NCBI GenBank assembly: GCA_049611805.1
Contig: JBMZAX010000003.1
Location: 62,001 to 126,000 of the forward strand
Reading direction: 5' to 3'
Length of the DNA stretch: 64,000 bases
Source of the DNA: UBA7378 sp049611805
GTDB taxonomy: Bacteria; Pseudomonadota; Alphaproteobacteria; RS24
Shown: piece after piece, positions 51,294-60,054 of the stretch
How positions within the stretch are numbered: position 1 is the stretch's first letter
Layout: every line of letters starts with the position of its first letter
Translations under genes and position numbers: made by a program
Notes under the pieces: generated by a model
Databases searched by the model: none
Told to the model about the DNA's origin: nothing
Seen by the model: the letters and a program-made list of their open reading frames with translations, nothing else

Positions 51294-53486
51294 TTAAGCC
51301 GCTTCATTATGGCCAAGATGCGCGGTCAGTGCCGTGATGAGCTCTGCCGCGGCTTCGGGAATAACCGTGCCCGGCGGGAAAATCGCCTTGGCTCCGGCAT
51401 CACGCAAGGCATCGAAATCCTGCGGCGGTATCACACCGCCGACAATCACCATCATGTCTTCGCGCTCCTGCGCGGTGAGCGCGGCGCGCAATTCAGGCAC
51501 CAATGTCAGATGTCCGGCGGCCAGTGAGCTGACGCCGACAATATGTGCGCCCGATGCAATCGCATCCTTTGCGGCTTCTTCGGGGGTTTGAAACAGCGGG
51601 CCTGTATGCACCTCAAAGCCCAGATCGGCAAAGGCCGTGGCGACCACTTTCTGGCCGCGGTCATGGCCGTCTTGTCCCATTTTGGCGAGATAGATTGACG
51701 GCGCGCGGCCTTCGCGGGCCGTGAAGCGTTCAATCATATCCGTGATTTTGACGATTGCCGGATCGGTTTTGCCGAAATCATCCCGATAGACATCGGAAAT
51801 AACCTGCGGCTTGGCCTCGTGCCGGTTATAGACGGCTTCAAGTGCTGACGATATTTCGCCGACGGTTGCCTTGGCGCGGGCCGCATCAATGGCAAGCGCC
51901 ATCAAATTGCCGCTTTGCCCGCTTGCCGCATTGGTCAGCGCATCGAGTGCGGCGCGCGTTTGGCTTTCGTCGCGGGTTTCGCGCAAGGTTTTCAGCCGGT
52001 CGATCTGGGCGGTGCGCACGGCAGAATTGTCTACCTTCAACACATCGACGGGCGGCTCGTCTTCGAGCCGGAATTTGTTCACCCCGACCACGGTCTGGCG
52101 GCCGCTGTCAATGCGCGCCTGCGTGCGGGCGGCGGCTTCTTCAATGCGCATTTTCGGCAAGCCCTGTTCAATGGCTTTTGCCATGCCGCCCAATTCCTCA
52201 ACCTCATTAATATGCGCCAGCGCGCGCGCCGCCAGATCATGGGTCAGCCGCTCGACAAAATAGCTGCCGCCCCACGGGTCGATGACTTTGGTGGTCTGGC
52301 TTTCCATTTGCAGCAGGAGTTGCGTGTTGCGGGCAATGCGCGCGGAAAAATCGGTCGGCAGCGCCAAAGCCTCGTCAAAGCTGTTTGTGTGCAGCGATTG
52401 GGTGTGGCCTTGTGTCGATGCCATGGCCTCGATGCAGGTGCGCACGGTATTGTTGTAAATATCCTGTGCCGTCAGGCTCCAGCCGGAGGTTTGGCAATGC
52501 GTCCGCAATGCGAGCGATTTGGCATTTTTGGCACCAAGGCCCTGCATGAGCTGGGCCCATAACAGGCGCGCGGCGCGCATTTTCGCAATCTCCATGAAAA
52601 AATCCATGCCAATGGCCCAGAAGAAAGAAAGGCGCGGCGCGAATGTGTCGATGTCCAGCCCCGCCGCCATGCCTGCGCGGGCATATTCAACACCGTCGGC
52701 CAGCGTGTAGGCGAGTTCGAGATCCGCCGTCGCCCCGGCTTCCTGCATGTGATAGCCGGAGATTGAAATCGAATTAAACTTCGGCATGTGCTGCGAGGTA
52801 TAGGCGAAAATGTCGGAAATAATGCGCATTGAAGGTTGCGGCGGGTAAATATAGGTGTTGCGCACCATAAACTCTTTGAGAATGTCGTTCTGAATGGTGC
52901 CGGCCAGTTTTTCAGGCCCGATGCCCTGTTCCTCGGCGGCCACGACATAAAGCGCCATCACCGGCAAAACGGCTCCGTTCATCGTCATGGAAACGCTCAT
53001 CGTATCAAGCGGAATTCCGGCAAACAGGGTGCGCATGTCCAAAATGCTGTCAATGGCGACACCGGCCATGCCGACATCGCCGGAAACGCGCGGGTGGTCG
53101 CTGTCATAGCCGCGGTGGGTTGCCAGATCAAAAGCCACTGACAGGCCCTTTTGTCCGGCCTTCAGATTGCGCCGGTAAAACGCATTTGAGGCTTCGGCGG
53201 TCGAAAAGCCGGCATATTGGCGCACGGTCCACGGCTTGTTGACATACATGGTCGCGTAAGGCCCGCGCGTGAAGGGCGCAAGCCCCGGATAGCTGTCGAG
53301 ATAGGGCAGGTCGCGCTGGTCGTCCTCGGTGTAGAGCGGCTTAATGTCGATGCCTTCCGGCGTTTGCCGTGTGGTTGCACCATGCCCTTGGGCTTGCATG
53401 TCCAGTGCGGCGCGTTGCCAATCTGCAAGGTCAGCCGACGGCTCGGTATCAAGTTTGATTTTGGAAAAATCGGGAATGCGGCTCAT
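51294..53486 (-). CDS. mutB: Methylmalonyl-CoA mutase, large (catalytic) subunit
   Basis: B12-dependent interconversion of methylmalonyl-CoA and succinyl-CoA. 730 residues from the ATG at 53486. The substrate TIM barrel has GPYATMYVNKPWTVRQYAGF and HTNSFDEALALPTDFSARIA. The C-terminal cobalamin-binding domain has the DxHxxG motif, Asp606-Gly-His608-x2-Gly611, where His is the lower cobalt ligand, and GVSSLAAGH. It overlaps the small subunit by 4 nt (ATGA). meaB, the epimerase and propionyl-CoA carboxylase are not in the window. Confidence 0.97.
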   Translation of the reverse strand: MSRIPDFSKIKLDTEPSADLADWQRAALDMQAQGHGATTRQTPEGIDIKPLYTEDDQRDLPYLDSYPGLAPFTRGPYATMYVNKPWTVRQYAGFSTAEASNAFYRRNLKAGQKGLSVAFDLATHRGYDSDHPRVSGDVGMAGVAIDSILDMRTLFAGIPLDTMSVSMTMNGAVLPVMALYVVAAEEQGIGPEKLAGTIQNDILKEFMVRNTYIYPPQPSMRIISDIFAYTSQHMPKFNSISISGYHMQEAGATADLELAYTLADGVEYARAGMAAGLDIDTFAPRLSFFWAIGMDFFMEIAKMRAARLLWAQLMQGLGAKNAKSLALRTHCQTSGWSLTAQDIYNNTVRTCIEAMASTQGHTQSLHTNSFDEALALPTDFSARIARNTQLLLQMESQTTKVIDPWGGSYFVERLTHDLAARALAHINEVEELGGMAKAIEQGLPKMRIEEAAARTQARIDSGRQTVVGVNKFRLEDEPPVDVLKVDNSAVRTAQIDRLKTLRETRDESQTRAALDALTNAASGQSGNLMALAIDAARAKATVGEISSALEAVYNRHEAKPQVISDVYRDDFGKTDPAIVKITDMIERFTAREGRAPSIYLAKMGQDGHDRGQKVVATAFADLGFEVHTGPLFQTPEEAAKDAIASGAHIVGVSSLAAGHLTLVPELRAALTAQEREDMMVIVGGVIPPQDFDALRDAGAKAIFPPGTVIPEAAAELITALTAHLGHNEAA

Positions 53487-55273
53487 GCGTCTGCCTCCAA
53501 GCCCAGCCGCGCAAGCACCTGCTGCACGAAACTCAATGTCGGCCCGCCCGCAAAGCAATAATCGTCAATGGCGGCAATGTCGCGCGGGCGTCCGGCCAGC
53601 GCGAGATGTGCGACGCCTGCCGCGCGAAGTGCCTCGGCAAGTTCCCCGGCATGCGCCTCATAATCATCATCCGTGCCGCAAATTACGGCAATTTTCGCGC
53701 CGCTATCGGCAAATTCCTGTGCAATGGCGGCGATATCCAGGCCGCCCGCGCCGGTGACGGCGTGCATGCCGCCCGTGGCATAAGTGTTGGCGGCAAAATT
53801 GGCGCGCGGCGTAAAGGCCGCCGCCTCGCCAAGGCAGGCCAGATAAACCTTCGGCTTCGCGCGCTCGGCGATATCGCGCAAGGCCTCGAATTTGTGGGCA
53901 TGGCGATAGCCGCTTTGGGCAATCGCAGGTGCCGGCAGGGGGGCTTCGTCGAGATTGGGAAATTCGCTGACGCCGACCAGCGGCAGGTCGCGCGTCTCGA
54001 CCAGTGCTTCATAGTCGCGGCACCGCGCGTCCAATTGCGCGCGCACACTGCCATCATTTATCTGCTCGGTTAGCCCGCCCGCCGCTTCGATGGACCGGAA
54101 CATGGCCCATGCCTGTTCGGTCAACTGTTGGGTGAGTGCCTCGACATACCAGCTTCCGCCCGCAGCATCCGACACATGGGCGATATGGCTTTCTTCTTGC
54201 AGAATAATCTGCGTGTTGCGGGCGATGCGGCGTGTCAGCGTATTGTCGCTGTCGCTGGTGGCAGAACAGGGGGCGACGCTGATAAGCTCGGCCCCGGCAA
54301 TGCCCGCGGCAAGCGTGGATACGGTGGCGCGCAGAATGTTTACCCAAGGGTCGAGCCGCGAATAGGCGCGCTGGCTGGTTTCGCAATGAATGGTCGGCGC
54401 GACATGCGCGCAACCGATATTTTTGGCGACCATGTGAAAAAGCTGCCGCGCACTGCGGATCTTGGCAATGGTCATGAAAAAATCGGTATCCGCGCTCAGT
54501 GTCAGATTGATACGGGGCAGGGCATCTTCGGGGGCAAGCTCTTGCGCTTCCAACAGGCGCAGGCTTTGCGTCAACGCGGCCAGCATATAGGCCAGTTCAT
54601 CCGTTGGGGCTGCGCCCTCATTGTGAAACGCCGCGCCCGAAGCTGTCATCAGGCCAAGCCGGGGCAGGTCTGCCGCGCGCGCCACAAGTGCCTCAAGGCC
54701 TTGCGACGATACGGGGCTCTTGGCGGCCAGCGCCACCGCGAACGGGTCGAAATTAAGATGCCCGCTTATGGTTTCAACGTCTTCATGGCGGCGTGCCAGC
54801 AGGTCGAGAAAAGCCAGAATGCCATCAACCCCGCATGCAGCCGGTGCCAGCACGACGGGCGCGACGTCGAGCATAACGCCCGCAAGCAGAGCATCCAATT
54901 CATCGGCGCTAATGGATTTTGTCGCCGAAAAATCGAGCAGGAGCGCGCTCACGCCGCCGGCGAGATCTGTCAGAATATGTTCATTGTCGCCGGCCCCGCG
55001 GCCGACCACAACACGCTGGGCAATATGCCAGGGCAGATATTTGTCCGAAACCGCTTGGGCGCCGCGGGTAAAAGGCGCAAGGCCGGGCAATCCGGCGCTT
55101 GTATCGGAGGTTTTGTGGCTTGCATCCGTGTAGAGCGGCTGGCGGATAATGCCGTCGACATCTTTGGTCGTCAGACTGTCAAAAGCCTTGCCGCGCAACG
55201 CCGTTTCCACCGCGGCCAGCCAGTCCGCTTCGGAATGGGGGGCAAGGCCCGAACCTGTCGATATTTCAGCCAT
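53483..55273 (-). CDS. mutA: Methylmalonyl-CoA mutase, small (structural) subunit
   Basis: 596 residues from the ATG at 55273. It resembles the large subunit throughout (IRQPLYTDASHKTSDT, GLPGLAPFTRG, RIARNTQIILQEESHIAHVS) but the C-terminal domain has no DxHxxG motif, as expected for the non-catalytic partner that does not bind B12. It lies upstream of mutB in the transcript. Two-subunit mutases coexist in bacteria with single-chain ones, so the pair here indicates the heterodimeric type. Confidence 0.93.
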   Translation of the reverse strand: MAEISTGSGLAPHSEADWLAAVETALRGKAFDSLTTKDVDGIIRQPLYTDASHKTSDTSAGLPGLAPFTRGAQAVSDKYLPWHIAQRVVVGRGAGDNEHILTDLAGGVSALLLDFSATKSISADELDALLAGVMLDVAPVVLAPAACGVDGILAFLDLLARRHEDVETISGHLNFDPFAVALAAKSPVSSQGLEALVARAADLPRLGLMTASGAAFHNEGAAPTDELAYMLAALTQSLRLLEAQELAPEDALPRINLTLSADTDFFMTIAKIRSARQLFHMVAKNIGCAHVAPTIHCETSQRAYSRLDPWVNILRATVSTLAAGIAGAELISVAPCSATSDSDNTLTRRIARNTQIILQEESHIAHVSDAAGGSWYVEALTQQLTEQAWAMFRSIEAAGGLTEQINDGSVRAQLDARCRDYEALVETRDLPLVGVSEFPNLDEAPLPAPAIAQSGYRHAHKFEALRDIAERAKPKVYLACLGEAAAFTPRANFAANTYATGGMHAVTGAGGLDIAAIAQEFADSGAKIAVICGTDDDYEAHAGELAEALRAAGVAHLALAGRPRDIAAIDDYCFAGGPTLSFVQQVLARLGLEADA

Positions 55274-55347
55274 AGGCGTGTTCTCCCTGAGGCGGAATGT
55301 GCCCGAATTTTCGGCAAATCTCAAGGTGCGCCCAAGGGCGGGTTGGG

Positions 55348-56439
55348 CTAGCCATCTTCGGCCTCAAGCAGCAGGGTGGTGGAAAGAAGGGTAGCAATTA
55401 CGGGCGGTGCGAGGCTGGCAAGCAGGATCGGCAAAATGTTCAACTCGCTGAGTTTGGCGACAAATTTGCCGAAGATAAACAGCAGGAAGCCGAATAGGAT
55501 CGCATAGCCAATGGTGCGCCCGCTGGACAACAGGCGTCCGGTGGGAAGCGAGAAACTGGCCGCCACCAGCACCATCGCCATCAGCATGAAGGGCAGGGTC
55601 AGCATGGTATAGAGGCGCACCCTGTGGCTGTTTGTGTCAATGCCCGTATCGCTGGCCGCCGAAATATATCGCGGCAATGACCAAACCGACAGCGTATTGG
55701 GATGGCGGAAATGCTCCTGCAGATCGGTTATTTCCGAGGCCGTGTCGAGTTCAAGGCGTTTGTGTTTGACAATATCGCCCGACATTTCATGCACCTCCGC
55801 CTTTTCAAACACCCACTCGCCGTCAATGAGAGACGCTTTTTGCGCCCGCACGCGCTTGCTCAAATTGCCACCGGCGTCATAGATCAGATAATTGGTCTGC
55901 TCAAGCAGCAGGTTTTTTTCGTCGACGATACGGCGCGCATGCAGAATGCGATCACCCGACGGGCTCAATTCGCGCAGCCACAAGCCGCTGCCGCTAATAT
56001 CAAGCGACGGCATATTGGGGCGCAATTGGTTTTCAATCTGGCGGAATTTCTGATAGCTGGTCGTGCCGATGGGGTCGAGAAATGCCAGCACGACACAGCC
56101 CAGCAGAGCCGTGAACCCCATTAACGGTAAAATAAACTGCCAAACCGAAAGCCCCGCCGCGCGCACCACCACAAGTTCGCGGCTTTCGCTCAAGCTCAGC
56201 AAGCAAAACACCGTGCCGAAAAGCATGATGAACGGCATCAGGTCAATCAGCAAAAACGGAAAACGCAGCAGGGTGAAATAAGCCGCTTGCAAATTCCCCT
56301 GATTGAATTTGCTGGCGAGCTTGAGCATGTCGAGAAAATCGCCCAGAAATATCAAAAGCGAAAAAGCAGCGCCCGTAACCAGCAACCACATTGTGAAACG
56401 CCGGATCAGATAGAGGCTCAATTTAATCGGTGCCGTCAT
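55348..56439 (-). CDS. lptG: LPS export permease LptG
   Basis: 363-residue inner-membrane subunit of the LptB2FG transporter, which moves LPS to the periplasmic bridge. It begins with a helix (LYLIRRFTMWLLVTGAAFSL), has paired helices around FTLLRFPFLLIDLMPFIMLF, a periplasmic jellyroll-like domain in the middle (about 130-260), and C-terminal helices (LYTMLTLPFMLMAMVLVAAS). The start overlaps the lptF stop by 4 nt. lptD, commonly next, is absent. Confidence 0.94.
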   Translation of the reverse strand: MTAPIKLSLYLIRRFTMWLLVTGAAFSLLIFLGDFLDMLKLASKFNQGNLQAAYFTLLRFPFLLIDLMPFIMLFGTVFCLLSLSESRELVVVRAAGLSVWQFILPLMGFTALLGCVVLAFLDPIGTTSYQKFRQIENQLRPNMPSLDISGSGLWLRELSPSGDRILHARRIVDEKNLLLEQTNYLIYDAGGNLSKRVRAQKASLIDGEWVFEKAEVHEMSGDIVKHKRLELDTASEITDLQEHFRHPNTLSVWSLPRYISAASDTGIDTNSHRVRLYTMLTLPFMLMAMVLVAASFSLPTGRLLSSGRTIGYAILFGFLLFIFGKFVAKLSELNILPILLASLAPPVIATLLSTTLLLEAEDG

Positions 56440-57563
56440 TGCGCCTGTCTCCTTCCAATCCGGTCAAACAGGTGCAGGCCCGGTGAAAAAATAAGCCAAA
56501 CGCATACACCGGCAAACAGGCAGAACCATGTGATCAAATAGATAATGGAAAGCCCGTTTTTCGTGCCGTCGCCGGAAAGTGCGAAAATGCCAATCTGATA
56601 GATGATTGCGAAACTCGACGCGATCATGATCTGGCGTCCATACCCCGTTCGTTGCAGGCCCGCGGTCGTGGCGACCACAAAGCCCAAAAACGCAAAGACC
56701 AGAAGCGTTGTAATATTCGCCACGCGCTCGCGCGCGCTTTTATACATGCGCGGCAGAAAATCTTTTTGCTGAAGCGCGGCGGCAGGCGGGTTGAGTATCT
56801 GGAATATCGTTGTATCGCGCGGGCGCATGTGAATGGTTGAGGTCTCTTGCGCGTCTGCGTTCAACGGCAGAATATATTCCGAAAATACAATCAGCCCCCG
56901 ATTGTCTCGCACGCCATTATCATCGTGAATATGCCCGTCCGACAGCAGAAAATAGGTTTTGGGGCCGGTGCGTGTGATGCGCCCCTCGCGCGCCGTATAA
57001 GTGACGGGGCGGGCGGCGTCGGAATAGTCGTAAATCAATACTTGCTGCAATTCGCCGGTTTCCGACAGGCTGTCGGCAAAGGCGGTGATGCCGGGGGCAA
57101 TGTCTTGAAAACTTCCCGGTGCAAAGGCGTCCGTCACGAAATTTTCACTCACCGCGTTTTTCTGTTGTCGCAAAAAATGCGTCGCTGTTGGGGCTATGTA
57201 AAATGACAGCAATAATTGAATGACGACCAGAAAGCCGACAATCAGCATTATGGGTTTTAACAGCCGTCGCGGGCTGAAGCCCGCCGCGGTCAGCGCGAAA
57301 TATTCGTGATCTTGCAGCAATCTGATCATTTGCGTCAGCACGGCAATCAGCAGGGCGGGCGGCAGCATATAATTGAGCAGGCTCGGAATGCCGAGCAGGC
57401 TTATGCCGAGGAAACCGATTATGGTCGTTCCCTTGCCTCCGATATTGTCGATTAGGTTGAGCGTTTGTATCAGCCAGACAACAAGCGTGAACACAAGCGT
57501 GACAGCCAAAAATGTCCGCAGGAGCCGCAAGCCGATATAGCGCTCGATCAGCGTTTGATTCAT
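56436..57563 (-). CDS. lptF: LPS export permease LptF
   Basis: 375 residues from the ATG at 57563, with AGAGG upstream; an earlier in-frame start would prepend an unrelated basic segment. N-terminal MNQTLIERYIGLRLLRTFLA, helices LLGIPSLLNYMLPPALLIAV, FALTAAGFSPRRLLKPIMLI, a periplasmic domain (about 110-270) and three C-terminal helices. It pairs with LptG in the LPS extractor. It is divergent from an acyl-CoA dehydrogenase gene. Confidence 0.93.
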   Translation of the reverse strand: MNQTLIERYIGLRLLRTFLAVTLVFTLVVWLIQTLNLIDNIGGKGTTIIGFLGISLLGIPSLLNYMLPPALLIAVLTQMIRLLQDHEYFALTAAGFSPRRLLKPIMLIVGFLVVIQLLLSFYIAPTATHFLRQQKNAVSENFVTDAFAPGSFQDIAPGITAFADSLSETGELQQVLIYDYSDAARPVTYTAREGRITRTGPKTYFLLSDGHIHDDNGVRDNRGLIVFSEYILPLNADAQETSTIHMRPRDTTIFQILNPPAAALQQKDFLPRMYKSARERVANITTLLVFAFLGFVVATTAGLQRTGYGRQIMIASSFAIIYQIGIFALSGDGTKNGLSIIYLITWFCLFAGVCVWLIFSPGLHLFDRIGRRQAQ

Positions 57564-57579
57564 CTTTTCCTCTGGCGGC

Positions 57580-57608
57580 ATCATACATAACCTGCGGCGA
57601 CAGGTCAG
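57580..57608 (-). promoter_or_regulatory. Candidate promoter of lptF-lptG
   Basis: On the minus strand CTGACC and TATGAT are 17 nt apart, very close to the ATG. The -35 lies inside the palindrome at 57600-57615. Confidence 0.25.
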
Positions 57609-57615
57609 TACCTGT
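57600..57615. promoter_or_regulatory. 16-bp palindrome in the lptF / acyl-CoA dehydrogenase divergent promoter
   Basis: ACAGGT-CAGT-ACCTGT, perfect 6-bp arms around 4 nt. It is about 18 bp upstream of the candidate -35 of the acyl-CoA dehydrogenase and overlaps the candidate lptF -35. A possible repressor site for an unknown regulator. Confidence 0.4.
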
Positions 57616-57632
57616 TTTTCGCGTTTGGGTGA

Positions 57633-57661
57633 TTGCTCTGTCCGAAACAAGCGGCTAGGAT
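57633..57661 (+). promoter_or_regulatory. Candidate promoter of the acyl-CoA dehydrogenase pair
   Basis: TTGCTC and TAGGAT with 17-nt spacing, about 40 nt before the ATG at 57701. Visual match only. Confidence 0.28.
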
Positions 57662-57700
57662 TTTGGCAATTAAGTGCGAGACCTATCGCGGGAGAAACCC

Positions 57701-58894
57701 ATGAACCTAGACTTCACGCCGGAATATCAGGCGTTTCGTGCCGAGGTGCGAGACTTTCTGGAAACCCATAAGGACAGCGCGCCGCATGTGTCGGACCGGG
57801 GCGTGCGCAGCGAAAAAAGAAAAGCATGGCAGAAAATTCTGCTTGAACACGGCTATGCCGCCCGCACATTGCCGAAGGAATATGGCGGCTATGGCGCAGC
57901 GCCCGACGCGCTGAAAAGCCGGATTATCGCCGAGGAGTTTTCGCGCGCCAAAATGCCCGGCGGCATATCCGGCCAGGGCATCAACATGCTTGTGCCGACC
58001 CTGCTTGAACTGGGCACGGAAGAACAGAAGCAAAAATATATCGAACCGACACTGACCGGCGAAATGGTGTGGTGTCAGGGTTATTCCGAGCCCGGTGCCG
58101 GGTCTGACCTTGCCGCCTTGCGCACCTCGGCGGTTTTGGAGGGCGATCATTTTGTGGTCAACGGCCAAAAAATATGGACCAGCACGGCGGTGCAGGCCGA
58201 TATGATTTTCTGTCTGGTGCGCACCGAGCCCGATGCGCCCAAGCATCAGGGCATCAGCTATTTGCTGTTTTCGATGGACACGCCCGGAATTGAAGTGCGC
58301 CCTTTGATGACAATGACCGGGCAGGCCGAATTTAACGAGGTGTTTTTTACCGATGTTCGCGTGCCCGCCGATCAGATTGTCGGCAAGCGTGGCGATGGGT
58401 GGATGGTGGCAAATGCAACGCTCACCCATGAGCGCGGCATGCTGGGCGACCCCGATGCGGCACTGTCGCGCTTAAATTCGATTGCCGAGATTATGCAGAA
58501 GGAAACCGTTGACGGCGCAAAGCTCATGGAAAATGCGGTTTTTCGTGACCGTCTGATTGCGTTGCAGGCGGAAGTTTTTGCTATGAAATTCAATGGTATG
58601 CGGCTGACAACGAATGCAACGGAGAAGAAGTCGGCAGGCATGGCCGGCATGATTGTCAAATTGCAGGGCTGCGAGCTTAATCACAGGCTGGCAGAGCTGG
58701 CGATAGATGTGATGGGGGAGTATGGCATTTTGTTCGAAGACAGCCCGTTCATCCGCGACCACGGCATGTGGCAGACCGCTTATATGTTCGACCTCGGTTT
58801 GATTATCGGCGGCGGCTCAGCACAAATTCAGAAAAACATTATCAGCGAACGCGGCCTCGATATGCCGCGCGAACCCAAAGTCGCCAAGAAATAG
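57701..58894 (+). CDS. Acyl-CoA dehydrogenase, probable alpha subunit of a heteromeric enzyme
   Basis: 397 residues from the ATG at 57701 (GGGAG upstream). ACAD domains: N-terminal helices, the beta domain with YSEPGAGSDLAALRTSAV and KIWTSTAVQADMIF, and the C-terminal helices ending in GGGSAQIQKNIISERGL. The position of the MCAD catalytic Glu is Gly, but Glu244 in LTHERGML lies at the helix-G position used by isovaleryl-CoA dehydrogenase and FadE26-type proteins. The substrate is probably a branched or bulky acyl-CoA, but this is not proven. The second ACAD starts 10 nt downstream. Confidence 0.88.
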   Translation: MNLDFTPEYQAFRAEVRDFLETHKDSAPHVSDRGVRSEKRKAWQKILLEHGYAARTLPKEYGGYGAAPDALKSRIIAEEFSRAKMPGGISGQGINMLVPTLLELGTEEQKQKYIEPTLTGEMVWCQGYSEPGAGSDLAALRTSAVLEGDHFVVNGQKIWTSTAVQADMIFCLVRTEPDAPKHQGISYLLFSMDTPGIEVRPLMTMTGQAEFNEVFFTDVRVPADQIVGKRGDGWMVANATLTHERGMLGDPDAALSRLNSIAEIMQKETVDGAKLMENAVFRDRLIALQAEVFAMKFNGMRLTTNATEKKSAGMAGMIVKLQGCELNHRLAELAIDVMGEYGILFEDSPFIRDHGMWQTAYMFDLGLIIGGGSAQIQKNIISERGLDMPREPKVAKK

Positions 58895-58904
58895 GATTGC
58901 GCCC

Positions 58905-59999
58905 ATGTATTTTGGATTATCCGAAGATCAAATCATGTTGCAGGATTCCGTGCGTCGGTTTCTGGAAACACAATCCGAGCTTGAGCATGTGCGCGTCTAT
59001 GCCGAAGGCGATGATGCGCTGGCCGGGCAATTGCACGCCGGGCTGATGGAGTTGGGCGTGCCGCTGGTTCTCATACCGCAAGCGCAGGGCGGGCTGGGCA
59101 TGGGTGTGCTGGAAGCCGCGCTGATACAGGAAATGCTGGGGCGTTTTGTAACGCCGTCGGCCTTCACACCGGCCTATGGCATGGCGGTGGCGGGGCTGAA
59201 TGTTTGGGCTGATGCCGATCAGCGCAATGTCTGGCTGGGCCGAATTGCGGGCGGCGATGTCATTATGGGTGTCGGCGTGACGGAAGCCGTCGGCGCGCGC
59301 GAAGGCGCGGGGCTGAAGATTACCGACGCCACAGTGTCGGGGGCAGTGTCGGGGCGGGCAAGCTTTGTCATGGGTGCCGAAACCGCGACGCATTTTCTGC
59401 TCGCCGCCGGTGACAGGCTGGTGATTGTCGACCGCGCGGCGGAGGGTGTGACCGAAACCGCGCTTACGACCATCGACAAGACGCGCAAAACAATCATGCT
59501 CGATCTGGAAAATGTGGCTTGCGATGTGCTGGACGGCGCGGCGCAACCGGCGGTCGAGACCATGGTCAATGTGGGGCGCGTATTGCTGGCCGCCGACAGT
59601 TTCGGCGCGGCTGAAATGATGCTCGAAAAGGCGGTGGCTTACGCAAAAGACCGCGAGCAGTTCAACCGCCCAATCGCGTCGTTTCAGGCGGTGAAGCATA
59701 TGTGCGCCGACATGGCCGCGCGGCTTGAGCCGTGCCGCTCGCTTTTGTGGTATGCGGCTTATGCGCAAGACAATGTGCCCGAAGAGGGGCCGCTCATGTC
59801 GTGCATGGCGAAATCGCATATTTCCGAGGTTGGCAAATTCATCGCCCGCACATCAACGGAAGTGCATGGCGGCATGGGCTTTACCGACCTTATGGGCCTG
59901 CATTACTGGTTCAAGCGCATCGGGTTTAACCGCCAATTGCTGGGCGGGCCGGAAAAAACCCGCCATGACGCCGCCGTCTTGCAGGGTTTTGCAAAATAA
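58905..59999 (+). CDS. Acyl-CoA dehydrogenase, probable beta subunit lacking the catalytic glutamate
   Basis: 364 residues, directly after the first ACAD. The N-terminus MYFGLSEDQIMLQDSVRRFL and the C-terminal STEVHGGMGFTDLMGLHYWF are typical. Helix G reads NVGRVLLAADSFG, with Gly where the catalytic Glu is expected, and the C-terminal Glu position is not recognisable either. The middle domain is shortened and divergent. This is the pattern of the non-catalytic partner in alpha2beta2 acyl-CoA dehydrogenases such as FadE27. It is convergent with the thiolase. Confidence 0.82.
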   Translation: MYFGLSEDQIMLQDSVRRFLETQSELEHVRVYAEGDDALAGQLHAGLMELGVPLVLIPQAQGGLGMGVLEAALIQEMLGRFVTPSAFTPAYGMAVAGLNVWADADQRNVWLGRIAGGDVIMGVGVTEAVGAREGAGLKITDATVSGAVSGRASFVMGAETATHFLLAAGDRLVIVDRAAEGVTETALTTIDKTRKTIMLDLENVACDVLDGAAQPAVETMVNVGRVLLAADSFGAAEMMLEKAVAYAKDREQFNRPIASFQAVKHMCADMAARLEPCRSLLWYAAYAQDNVPEEGPLMSCMAKSHISEVGKFIARTSTEVHGGMGFTDLMGLHYWFKRIGFNRQLLGGPEKTRHDAAVLQGFAK

Positions 60000-60001
60000 A
60001 A

Positions 60002-60025
60002 CGGCGACACAAACAAGTGCCGCCG
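60002..60025. terminator. Possible bidirectional hairpin between convergent genes
   Basis: CGGCGACAC and GTGCCGCCG form a 9-bp stem with one mismatch around 6 nt, between the ACAD and thiolase stops. No T-run follows on either strand, so the terminator reading is weak. Confidence 0.3.
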
Positions 60026-60054
60026 CTTCAATAATCTTCGCGCAGTTTTTCGGA

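Noticed and set aside
57600..57620. Hairpin plus T-run read as an intrinsic terminator
   Set aside because: On the T-run strand no gene ends just upstream; the region is a divergent promoter, so an operator is more likely.
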